The translations under genes were made by a program, and so were the position numbers. Source: Planctomycetota bacterium (GTDB taxonomy: Bacteria > Planctomycetota > Planctomycetia > Gemmatales > Gemmataceae). Taken from it: a stretch of DNA of 42,805 nt. Shown here in pieces: positions 35,857 through 42,805 of this stretch (position 1 is the first letter of the stretch; the number at the start of each line of letters is the position of its first letter). The DNA lies in contig JAKBCS010000030.1 in NCBI GenBank assembly GCA_021807595.1, positions 1 through 42,805 of the forward strand. Reading direction: 5' to 3'. The notes below the pieces were generated by a model, which made no database searches, was not told the DNA's origin, and saw nothing but the letters and a program-made list of their open reading frames with translations.

Positions 35857-38442
35857 TCAACGACGCGGGCGGATAGGTAGTTCGCTTGGGAACAGCTTTA
35901 CCTCGTTGTTGTTGTTGTCGTAGCAGAGAAACTCTAGCGTCTCCGGAGGCGCGCCCAGCGTGCCTCGGATCTGTACCAGGATGCTGCCCGCTTGTTCGAG
36001 CCGGGCAATCTCTCCACGCTTTTTGTTGAGCAAATAGTTGGCCACATCGTCGGCGACGCGGATTTCGACGTGGTGGACGTGTTCGCGGTGGGCGGCCAAT
36101 TGCAGCAAACGCATGACATCGATGCTCATGCTCTCACACGTCTTCACCTGAGCCATGCCTTGGCAATAGGTACAATCCTGATAGATGCTGCGTTTCAACG
36201 AGGGGCGGATACGTTGGCGTGTCATCTCAATGAGGCCGAAGGCGGATATTTTGAGAATCTTTGTCCGCGCTCGGTCGCGTTTGACGGCGTCGCGCATGGC
36301 CTTCTCGACGGCACGGCGATGCTTCTCGTCGCGCATGTCGATGAAATCGTTGACGATGACTCCGCCCAGATCGCGCAGGCGGAGCTGGCGGGCGATCTCT
36401 TTGGCCGCTTGCAGGTTCATCTGGAAGGCGGTCTCTTCGGCGTTGTTGTCGGCGCGGAAGTTGCCGCTGTTGACATCAATGGCCACGAGCGCTTCGGTTT
36501 GCTCGATGACGATGGAGCCACCGTGAGGCAAGGGGATCTTGCGCTGTTGAATGCGAGCGATCTCTTCCTCAATGGCATAATTGTGGAACAGCGGTTCCTT
36601 GCCGTCGTACAGTTTGATGCGGTTGGCGTAGCGCGGCATGACGATCTGTAAGAACTCGTGCGCGTGTTCGTAGGCCGTTGGCTCGTCCACAAAGATCGTG
36701 TCGATATCGTTCGTGAACGTATCGCGGATTGTCCGCGTAATCATGTCGCTTTCTTGGTAGATTTCGACCGGAGCCTTGAGCTTGCGAATGCGGCGCACCA
36801 CGACTTGCCACAGGCGCGAGAGATACAGCAGATCGCGTTGCAGTTCTTTTTTGTTCTTGTCGATACCGGCCGTGCGGATGATGAAGCCGAGGCCGCGAGG
36901 CGGTTTCAATTCATTGAAGATTTCCCGCAGTCGCCGACGTTGTTCGTCGTCGGCGATCTTGCGCGACACGCCGACGCGGTTCAGCCCCGGCATCAATACC
37001 AGATAGCGGCCGGCGATGCTGATGTAGGTACTCAGCGTCGGTCCTTTGGTGCCGATGCCTTCCTTGATGACCTGCACCAACACTTCTTGACCGCGCTTGA
37101 AGATGTCTTGAATCAGCGGCTTGGGGCGTCCGAAATTGCCGCCGCGGCCTCGATCCCGCGAACCGTTGCGCCCTCGTTCGCGGTCCCGATCGCGCTCGCG
37201 TCCCGGACCATTGCGTTGGCGTCCGCGCTCGTCGTGCCGTCCGCGTTCGCGTGGTCCCCGATGCCGTTCGTGGGGACGATCTCCTTCGTGTCGCTCGCGC
37301 GGTTCCCACTCTTGTTCCGAGGGGCGGTTGTACGATCGAGAAGAGGCCGGATGAAATTCGGACTCGTTCGGTTCCTGAAGGTCGTCGGTAAACTCCGGCG
37401 TGGCGGCCTTGGTTCCGCCTCCCGGACCAACCTCGGCGGCGGCGAGATCGGCGGCCAACTCCGATTCGATGCTGCCGCGATGTTCCGAGGGTGCTGGGCG
37501 CACGCGCGGCGGCGGCGGCATGGGCGCGCTGGGCGCGGTGTACCGTACAACAGGCGGTTCCGGTTGTTTTTCCTCAACCACGCGCGGCGCTGGCTCATGC
37601 GCTCGTTCGGTTTCGCGCGGGAAGAAGAGCAGTGCGTCCTCATCGCTACCCGAATCTCCACCGGACGAGGTGATTTCGGGTTCCTCATCCGTGGTGCGGC
37701 GTTCGGCGGAGCCCATGTACGGCGGCTTCTCTCCGCGCTTCGTTTGTTCGTTCCTCCGTTCTGGAGGAGGAGAGGCTTCCGGTCCCTCGCTCGAAGTTTC
37801 GGCGGATGGGGCCGCCTTTCGAGAGCGCGAACGACCGCGCGAACGACTGCGCGAACGGCGGGCCGGTTCTTCCTCAATGCGCGTCTCGGGCAGAGCCGTG
37901 ACGGAAGGATCGACCTCGACCGTTGACTCCGGCGACGATTCGGACGAAGTTTCTTCGACGAACCTGCCGAAGCCCGTCGGTTCGGTCGATTCCAACCCTT
38001 GCTCTTCGTTGGTGATTTCCACGACTTCTTCGGGCAATTCCACCTCCAACGCGGACTCGTCCGGCAGGAGCGAGGCAGCGTCGTCGAGCGAGGCCAACGA
38101 TTCATCCAACTCCACCGTATCGAAGTCCATGGGACCGCGATGGAAGTCGCGGTCTCGATGGCGTCTGCCCCCCCGATCTCCCTGCCGCCCTTCGGTCAAG
38201 TGGCGATAATAGGTCGGCTCGACATCGGAAACGTGCAGGAAGCCATTGCGACCGACGCCGAAATCCACGAACGCGGCCTGGATGCTCGGTTCGATATTAA
38301 CGATGCGGCCCTTATAAATGTTGCCGACGTAGCTCTCGTGACTGGTGCGTTCGACGTACAGTTCCTCCAGAACGCCGTCCTCCAAAATGGCAATGCGGCA
38401 CTCTTCGGGCTGCAATACGTTAATCAACATCTCTTTTTTCAT
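35857..38442 (-). CDS. rng: Ribonuclease E/G with a large charged insertion
   Basis: Single-strand endoribonuclease for mRNA decay and rRNA processing, 861 residues. The S1 domain starts at once (SYVGNIYKGRIVNIEPSIQAAFVDFGVGRNGFLHVSDVEPTYY) and resumes after about residue 435 with PLIQDIFKRGQEVLVQVIKEGIGTKGPTLSTYISI. The DNase-I-like catalytic part has VAIDVNSGNFRADNN and VIVNDFIDM, and a zinc-link-like CTYC motif. Between the two halves of the S1 region, about 82-435, lies a low-complexity stretch first acidic and Ser/Pro-rich, then extremely Arg/Asp/Gly-rich (RDRERGRNGSRDRGRGG), probably disordered and RNA-binding. ATG 38442 has AAAGGAA before it; the open frame to 38505 is not family-like. 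Confidence 0.93.
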   Translation of the reverse strand: MKKEMLINVLQPEECRIAILEDGVLEELYVERTSHESYVGNIYKGRIVNIEPSIQAAFVDFGVGRNGFLHVSDVEPTYYRHLTEGRQGDRGGRRHRDRDFHRGPMDFDTVELDESLASLDDAASLLPDESALEVELPEEVVEITNEEQGLESTEPTGFGRFVEETSSESSPESTVEVDPSVTALPETRIEEEPARRSRSRSRGRSRSRKAAPSAETSSEGPEASPPPERRNEQTKRGEKPPYMGSAERRTTDEEPEITSSGGDSGSDEDALLFFPRETERAHEPAPRVVEEKQPEPPVVRYTAPSAPMPPPPRVRPAPSEHRGSIESELAADLAAAEVGPGGGTKAATPEFTDDLQEPNESEFHPASSRSYNRPSEQEWEPRERHEGDRPHERHRGPRERGRHDERGRQRNGPGRERDRDRERGRNGSRDRGRGGNFGRPKPLIQDIFKRGQEVLVQVIKEGIGTKGPTLSTYISIAGRYLVLMPGLNRVGVSRKIADDEQRRRLREIFNELKPPRGLGFIIRTAGIDKNKKELQRDLLYLSRLWQVVVRRIRKLKAPVEIYQESDMITRTIRDTFTNDIDTIFVDEPTAYEHAHEFLQIVMPRYANRIKLYDGKEPLFHNYAIEEEIARIQQRKIPLPHGGSIVIEQTEALVAIDVNSGNFRADNNAEETAFQMNLQAAKEIARQLRLRDLGGVIVNDFIDMRDEKHRRAVEKAMRDAVKRDRARTKILKISAFGLIEMTRQRIRPSLKRSIYQDCTYCQGMAQVKTCESMSIDVMRLLQLAAHREHVHHVEIRVADDVANYLLNKKRGEIARLEQAGSILVQIRGTLGAPPETLEFLCYDNNNNEVKLFPSELPIRPRR

Positions 38443-38464
38443 GCGATTCCTTTTTTCCAGTTCG

Positions 38465-38559
38465 TAGTTCGCAGTCCTTGGCCCGCAGTCCGCGTCGCGT
38501 GGCAACGGTCGATGCGTTTCGCCACGAGGTACGGACTACAGGCCAAGGAGCGCGAACTA
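38465..38559. repeat. 28-bp imperfect inverted repeat between rng and the DUF2344 gene
   Basis: 38465-38492 and 38532-38559 are reverse complements with four mismatches (TAGTTCGC, TCCTTGGCC, AGTCCG conserved). The right arm contains the stop codon of the DUF2344 gene. It is another member of the intergenic hairpin pattern, again unrelated in sequence to the others. Confidence 0.75.
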
Positions 38560-39285
38560 TGTTTCATCGTGCAACTCGAGTCGGCTGCGTTCCAAGACGA
38601 AACCGGCATCGAGCAAATCTTCGAGTCCCAAAAGGCTCAAAATTTCTTCAGGCCGAGCTGTCCCGGCAGAGGTCAAGCGAAAAACCATCTCCAACACTGC
38701 GGATTGCGACGATCCGCTTCGTTGGTGAATCGACAGATCCGCGAGAAAAGGCCGCACATCGAGTCGCCGTTCCGGCTTGCGCGATTGCGGGCGACGGCGA
38801 TCGATCCAACATTCGGCGCAAGCGAGGATTTCGGTGATACGGCGCGGTAGATCGAGCGTGCGCTCCGCGGGGACTGGGAGGGCGTATGCCAGATGGCGGA
38901 CTTGGGCGGTAAACCCAACGGGAATGCGTTGAACGGAGAGAATTTCCAAGCCCGGCGGCGTTTGTCTGGCCAGTCGAAAGTGAATCTCGTCGGGATCGAT
39001 GCGTTCGCAGAGTTCGAGTTCGACGACTTCATCGCGGCCGACGACGCCCAGAGGCAGCGACAGCGCGAAAACGAGGCGCGGCTTGGGATGGAATCCTTGG
39101 GAACGATGGAAGGGTAGTTCGCTCCGCCGCAATAACCGCTCGAAGGTGCGCAGCAAGTCGTGATGGCTAAGCAGACGCAAGGCCCCCCTCTTGACGAAGC
39201 GGATGCGGGCCTTGTCGATCGGCCGTTTGGCGCGCTCGACGGGCGGCACTGTCTCGGTGGATCGTATCTCGGATGCCCCAGGCAC
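38557..39285 (-). CDS. DUF2344 (TIGR03936) radical-SAM-associated protein
   Basis: 242 residues. After a ~25-residue leader comes ARIRFVKRGALRLLSHHDLLRTFERLLRRSELPFHRSQGFHPKPRLVFALSLPLGVVG, the signature of DUF2344/TIGR03936. This domain is usually found beside, or fused to, a B12-binding radical-SAM protein, and often next to rng and the L21/L27 ribosomal genes; here rng follows directly. The radical-SAM partner is not in the window. GTG 39285 has GGGGAAAG upstream. Its function is unresolved; a link to tRNA or rRNA metabolism is inferred from context. Confidence 0.9.
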   Translation of the reverse strand: MPGASEIRSTETVPPVERAKRPIDKARIRFVKRGALRLLSHHDLLRTFERLLRRSELPFHRSQGFHPKPRLVFALSLPLGVVGRDEVVELELCERIDPDEIHFRLARQTPPGLEILSVQRIPVGFTAQVRHLAYALPVPAERTLDLPRRITEILACAECWIDRRRPQSRKPERRLDVRPFLADLSIHQRSGSSQSAVLEMVFRLTSAGTARPEEILSLLGLEDLLDAGFVLERSRLELHDET

Positions 39286-39312
39286 GGTCTTTCCCCATGC
39301 GGGGGGAACAAA

Positions 39313-39350
39313 CGGCTATCGGTTTTCGGCTATCGGTTTTCGGCAATCGG
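39313..39350. repeat. Short tandem repeat of a 14-bp unit
   Basis: CGGCTATCGGTTTT occurs twice in tandem (39313-39326, 39327-39340) with a partial third unit CGGCAATCGG (39341-39350). The same CGGCTATCGG word forms the inverted repeat before nuoA. It lies in the gap between ptsI and the DUF2344 gene; the following AGCCGAGAGCCG could pair with it. Confidence 0.75.
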
Positions 39351-39380
39351 CTGTCGATGTAAGCCGAGAGCCGAGGTGCA

Positions 39381-41150
39381 TTAGTCGAAAGCCGAGGGAA
39401 GAATGCGTCGCGTTTGTTCCCGCAAATAATTGTTTACATCACGGGCCGTTTCCAGCCTCATGGCTTCTTGGGCCACCTTAACGGACTCCTCGACCGTCGC
39501 GGAGCGCACCACGCGCTTAATGGTGGGTATACTGTGCGGCGTCACGCTTAGCTGGCGTATCCCCAGGCCCAAAAGCAACATCGTATAAAGGGGGTCGCCG
39601 CTCATCTCGCCACAGACGTTGACCGTCACGTTGTATTTGGCGGCAGCCCGCACGACACCATCGATCAAACGGAGAACGGCCGGATCGCCAGGGCTGTACA
39701 ACGTGGACACCGTCTCATTGTTGCGGTCGGCGGCCAACGTGTATTGAATCAAGTCGTTGGTACCGATGGAAAAAAAGTCCACTTCACGAGCCAGCAACTC
39801 GGCCAGGAGAGCCGCCGAAGGCACTTCGATCATCGTGCCGACCGGCAGGCGAGGATTGAAGGCAATTCCTTCTTCCTCTAAATCTTCCTTCACCTCCGCC
39901 AGAATCATCTTGCATTGGCGCAGTTCCAGCAATGTGCTTATCATCGGAAACATGATGCGAACATCGCCGAAAGCACTCGCTCTCAGAATGGCACGCATTT
40001 GCGTTTTGAACAAGGTCAAATTCCGCAGACACAGCCGAACGCTCCGTAAACCCAAGAATGGATTGCGCTCTGGCGCGGCGCGCCAAGCGCTCGATTCCGC
40101 CCCGACACCGAGCGGCAAAAACTTATCCGCACCCAGATCCAGGGTGCGAATGACGACCGGACGATGCGACTCCATCGTCCGTAAAACCGTCAGATACGCT
40201 TGCAAATGCTCCTCTTCGCTGGGATGACTCTGTTTGCCCAAATAGAGAAATTCGGTGCGATACAGTCCGACCCCTTCGGCTCCCCGTTCCAGACAGGGCG
40301 TACCCTCTTGGGGAAATTCGATGTTGCCTAGAAGCGTTATGCGCGCGCCGTCGCGCGTTTGCGCCGGAAGAGGACGCAGTTCGTGGAGTTTACTCTCCTG
40401 ACTGCGGAACGTGGCGCGCACATGCTTGTAGCGCTCCAGCGTTTCCTCGTCGGGATTGATGATGAGCAAGCCGTGATGGCCGTCCACCACGAGGACATCC
40501 CCTCCCGACACGTCGGTCAGGAAAGGCCCGACGCCAACAACCGCAGGAATGTCGAGAACCCCGGCGACGATTGCGGTGTGGCTGGCTCGCCCTCCGGCTT
40601 CCGTAACGAAAGCGTGTACGCGGCGCGGATCCAGTTCGGCAGTCTCACTGGGCGACAGATCGTGCGACAGTACCACCACCGGCTCGGAAAGGTCGCGCAG
40701 CTGTTCGCGGCGCAGGCCGAGGAGATGGCGAAGAATGCGCTTCTCGATGTCGAACAGATCGGCAACGCGCTCGGCGAGATAGCCCCCTTCAATGCTTTCC
40801 AAGGCCTTGGCGTAGCGGCGCATGGTACGGCTGACGGCGTACTCGACGGCAAAGTTCTCGTTGCGAATCAGCGATTCGATCTCTTGCACCAAGGTCGGAT
40901 CCGTGAGCATGAGGGCGTGCGCCCCGAAGATGGCCCCGTATTGGGGACCGAGCTTGGCGGTGACGGCTTCTTCATTGGCGCGCGTTTCGGCGGCGGCTTG
41001 AGCCAAGGCCACGCTTAGACGGAGGCATTCTCCATCGACCTGATTCTGAGGGACTGTGCGCTGCGGGATGCGGAACCATTCGGTATCCAACACGAGGGCG
41101 GGACCGATGGCGACGCCGGGAGAGACAGCGATGCCGCGTTTAATTTCCAT
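39381..41150 (-). CDS. ptsI: Phosphoenolpyruvate-protein phosphotransferase (enzyme I)
   Basis: Transfers phosphate from phosphoenolpyruvate to HPr. 589 residues, standard length for EI. The N-terminal phosphohistidine domain has GGRASHTAI with His191; the C-terminal PEP-binding domain has GVGLYRTEFLYL, EVPSAALLAELLAREVDFFSIGTNDLIQYTLAADRNNE and the catalytic Cys in VNVCGEMSGDP. No GAF domain precedes it, so this is ordinary EI rather than PtsP. ATG 41150 starts the family-typical EIKRGIAVSPGVAIG; the frame is open to 41291, where it would overlap ptsH. Last gene of the hpf-ptsN-ptsH-ptsI operon. Confidence 0.95.
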   Translation of the reverse strand: MEIKRGIAVSPGVAIGPALVLDTEWFRIPQRTVPQNQVDGECLRLSVALAQAAAETRANEEAVTAKLGPQYGAIFGAHALMLTDPTLVQEIESLIRNENFAVEYAVSRTMRRYAKALESIEGGYLAERVADLFDIEKRILRHLLGLRREQLRDLSEPVVVLSHDLSPSETAELDPRRVHAFVTEAGGRASHTAIVAGVLDIPAVVGVGPFLTDVSGGDVLVVDGHHGLLIINPDEETLERYKHVRATFRSQESKLHELRPLPAQTRDGARITLLGNIEFPQEGTPCLERGAEGVGLYRTEFLYLGKQSHPSEEEHLQAYLTVLRTMESHRPVVIRTLDLGADKFLPLGVGAESSAWRAAPERNPFLGLRSVRLCLRNLTLFKTQMRAILRASAFGDVRIMFPMISTLLELRQCKMILAEVKEDLEEEGIAFNPRLPVGTMIEVPSAALLAELLAREVDFFSIGTNDLIQYTLAADRNNETVSTLYSPGDPAVLRLIDGVVRAAAKYNVTVNVCGEMSGDPLYTMLLLGLGIRQLSVTPHSIPTIKRVVRSATVEESVKVAQEAMRLETARDVNNYLREQTRRILPSAFD

Positions 41151-41250
41151 AGCGTTACGTTTCGCGGATTCACTTCCCCATCGAACTCGATCGATCGTCG
41201 AACACCGCGTTTGTGTCACCGACGAAGGCCTCGAGCTGGGAAGGAATCGA

Positions 41251-41547
41251 TCACACGGACGAGGCCGTTGTTTCTTCCTCCGGCGGGGCATTCAACAAAC
41301 GAACCAAGGCCGACAGGGCGTCCTCGGCATCGGAGCCGGTCACTTCCAGCATCAACTCTGTCCCTTGCACGGCGGCCAGGAGCATCAGGTCGAGGATACT
41401 TTTGCCGTTGACCGTCTGTCCCTCTCGGCTGACCTTGACGCTGCTCTCGAAGCGCGAGGCCAGCTGGGCGAAAGCGCCCATCGGCCGCAGGTGAAACCCT
41501 TGTGGGTTGTTGATGACCACGTTCTGTTTTAAGGTTGGCCCGTTCAT
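41251..41547 (-). CDS. ptsH: Phosphocarrier protein HPr
   Basis: Accepts phosphate on a histidine from enzyme I and passes it to EIIA proteins. 98 residues with GFHLRPMGAFA (His19, the counterpart of His15) and VNGKSILDLMLLAA, whose Ser50 matches the regulatory Ser46 of HPr, though no HPr kinase gene is present here. ATG 41547. The C-terminal end (NAPPEEETTASSV) is slightly longer than usual. It lies between ptsN (54 bp upstream) and ptsI. Confidence 0.95.
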   Translation of the reverse strand: MNGPTLKQNVVINNPQGFHLRPMGAFAQLASRFESSVKVSREGQTVNGKSILDLMLLAAVQGTELMLEVTGSDAEDALSALVRLLNAPPEEETTASSV

Positions 41548-41601
41548 AGCAATCCGCTCTTGTCTCTCGGCTTTCGGCTTCGGCCGATCGTCGATGGCCC
41601 T

Positions 41602-42063
41602 TTAATGTTCGGCCTTATCGAGCAAGGCAATGATTTCTTCGCGCGTCGAAGCGGAACGCAGCGCGACGACGAACTTGTCGTCGCGCAATGAGCGGGAAAC
41701 ATTTTCGAGGGCGCGCAGATGATCGCCGGGTCGATCTTGAGGCGAAATGAGCAGCACGAAGACGTGAACGGGTTCGCCGTCGAGACTGTCGAACGCAATG
41801 CCTTTGCGCGAGATGGCGACCGTGCCGATGAGGCGTTCGACGCTGTTGTGCTTGGTATGAGGGATGGCGACACCGCGGCCAATTCCCGTCGACCCCAGGA
41901 ACTCGCGCTTCAGAATGGCGCGGATGATGTCTTCGAGATCGGCCCCTCGAAACTGGCCGGCAGCGCGCAGACTTTCAACCATCTCGCGGATTACGCCTTC
42001 TTTGTTCGTGGCCGCGAGATCGGCAATTATCGCGTCTCGCGCCACGAAGTCGGACATTCGCAT
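41602..42063 (-). CDS. ptsN: PTS EIIA component of the nitrogen-type (PtsN) family
   Basis: 153 residues of the EIIA-fructose/Ntr family, a phosphate acceptor used mainly for regulation. The phosphorylated His69 lies in GVAIPHTKHNSVERLIG; the segments FLGSTGIGRG and VHVFVLLISPQDRPGDHLRALENVSR are typical. There is no EIIB or EIIC domain here or nearby. ATG 42063 (GGAG at 10 nt) or ATG 42057 may be the start. It sits between hpf (13 bp away) and ptsH, the arrangement seen near rpoN in many bacteria. Confidence 0.94.
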   Translation of the reverse strand: MRMSDFVARDAIIADLAATNKEGVIREMVESLRAAGQFRGADLEDIIRAILKREFLGSTGIGRGVAIPHTKHNSVERLIGTVAISRKGIAFDSLDGEPVHVFVLLISPQDRPGDHLRALENVSRSLRDDKFVVALRSASTREEIIALLDKAEH

Positions 42064-42076
42064 GCCAACGTCTCCG

Positions 42077-42430
42077 TCATTCCTCGCCGGACTTTTCCAC
42101 CGTGGGCGCGCCGGCTACTTCGCCGACTGAGGGTGTCCGGCGATGGTCCTGAATTTTCTCTTTATAGCGACGCAGCTGGAGGGCGATTTTATCCAGCGCC
42201 AAATCCACCGCCGCCATCAAATCGGCGTGGCTGTCGTGGGCCACCAAGTCGTGTTTATGTTCGGCTTGCACCAGAAATTCGACCAACTTCTGGTCTTTCT
42301 TCATGTCCACCGTGACCTCGATCATGGTGAGGCGGTCGAAGTAATGCAGCAGTTTCTCGGCTTTGTCGCGGATGAGCTGCTGCGTGGCGTCGCTGATATG
42401 TCCATGCCGCACGGAAATTTTGATCTGCAC
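42077..42430 (-). CDS. hpf: Ribosome hibernation promoting factor
   Basis: A 117-residue HPF/RaiA protein that binds the decoding region of the 30S subunit in stationary phase and stops translation. Starts QIKISVRHGHISDATQQLIRDKAEKLLHYFDRLTMIEVTVD and has the usual HADLMAAVDLALDKIALQLRRYKEKIQDHR. It lacks the C-terminal dimerisation domain of long HPF. GTG 42430 has AAGGAG at proper spacing and matches the family start; the frame is open to 42481 without such a site. Confidence 0.93.
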   Translation of the reverse strand: MQIKISVRHGHISDATQQLIRDKAEKLLHYFDRLTMIEVTVDMKKDQKLVEFLVQAEHKHDLVAHDSHADLMAAVDLALDKIALQLRRYKEKIQDHRRTPSVGEVAGAPTVEKSGEE

Positions 42431-42481
42431 AGACCCGCTCCTTCTATCCATTCGGCCCGGTTGGTAGCCGTCTCGGTTCAA

Positions 42482-42700
42482 TCAACGCAATTCTAGCCCA
42501 AGGCAAAGGTTTCTTCAATGGTTCCCTCGCGCCAACGTCCATTCGGCCACTCGCGTCCGCTCGCTCGGCAGCCGCGCGTCAACCTTCGGCCGCCCAACTA
42601 CCGAGAAACGAAGGCATCCTCTGGCACACCCGTTTCATAAATATATAATCATATAATTCCGAGAATGTTCATTCCGTACTCGCACTTGAGAATGTCCCCG
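42482..42700. promoter_or_regulatory. Divergent upstream region with an AT-rich core
   Basis: About 220 bp upstream of hpf. An unusually AT-rich stretch (CATAAATATATAATCATATA near 42637-42656) stands out from the GC-rich surroundings and could carry promoters for the hpf operon, a plus-strand gene at the window edge, or both. I cannot assign specific boxes. Confidence 0.35.
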
Positions 42701-42805
42701 ATGACTTCCTCTTATAGCAATCGCCCCCGCCGAACGACCCACGCCATCAGGACGGTTTATGCTCCGACTCCACCAATGCCGAAATCGCAGCCGACGAACG
42801 AATCG
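42665..42805 (+). CDS. Possible start of a plus-strand gene, cut by the window edge
   Basis: A frame opens at ATG 42665 (other in-frame ATGs at 42692 and 42701) and stays open to the end. From 42701 it reads TSSYSNRPRRTTHAIRTVYA and continues for 15 more residues. It is too short to recognise; the only support is that it follows an AT-rich, promoter-like stretch and contains no stop. It may be non-coding. Confidence 0.3.
   Translation, partial: MFIPYSHLRMSPMTSSYSNRPRRTTHAIRTVYAPTPPMPKSQPTNES

Noticed and set aside
36658-37926. 422-residue plus-strand frame opposite RNase E/G
   Set aside because: Lies antisense to the Arg/Asp/Gly-rich insertion, whose biased codons keep the other strand open by chance.
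39381-41150. PtsP (enzyme I of the nitrogen branch)
   Set aside because: PtsP carries an N-terminal GAF domain; this protein begins directly with the EI fold.

Overview
The window looks like a chromosomal segment of a planctomycete, possibly a Gemmata-type lineage. The gene content points that way: a PVC-type secreted protein with a C-terminal CxxCH haem domain, a PmoA/DUF6807-like secreted protein, a formylglycine-type sulfatase, a ceramidase-like secreted protein, a zinc-ribbon membrane protein and an orphan TadG-like protein. So do the many intergenic palindromes of the CTCTCCCC-TGAGTAC-GGGGAGAG type. Base composition looks moderately GC-rich and even by eye. I see no rRNA, tRNA, CRISPR array, transposase, phage or integrase gene.

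Layout. 1-580 is repeat-rich and probably non-coding. 581-12733 holds an APC-family permease, exported or membrane proteins and a small conserved-looking protein. 12878-17260 is a one-strand nucleotide-sugar cassette: dTDP-glucose 4,6-dehydratase, GDP-mannose 4,6-dehydratase, GDP-6-deoxymannose reductase and UDP-glucose dehydrogenase. It would supply precursors for a surface polysaccharide or glycan, but no glycosyltransferase lies beside it. 17416-25366 is a mixed region: a 2-oxoglutarate dioxygenase, a metallo-beta-lactamase-fold hydrolase, an MFS-PlsC fusion, RpiB, a Sua5-like/tyrosine phosphatase fusion and a sulfatase.

25620-30585 is a partial respiratory complex I locus in the order nuoI, DUF2203, nuoA, nuoB, nuoC, Uma2, nuoD. 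nuoI is displaced to the front, two unrelated genes are interleaved, NuoA carries a roughly 95-residue insertion between its second and third membrane helices, and long hairpins sit between nuoA/nuoB and nuoB/nuoC. The other nuo subunits are not in this window.

30997-42430 is almost all minus strand: an FAD-dependent oxidoreductase, an Rrf2 regulator without iron-sulfur cysteines, a zinc-ribbon membrane protein, a small conserved protein, RNase E/G with a very large charged insertion in its S1 domain, a DUF2344 protein, and a phosphotransfer operon hpf-ptsN-ptsH-ptsI with no sugar permease. The last ~100 bases may begin a plus-strand gene.

No clearly new multi-gene system is evident. The most unusual signals are the interleaved nuo locus with its modified NuoA, the degenerate Sua5 domain fused to a phosphatase next to rpiB, the MFS-PlsC fusion without a synthetase domain, the RNase E/G insertion, and the dense set of dissimilar intergenic hairpins, several of which encode the C-terminal residues or stop codons of adjoining genes.
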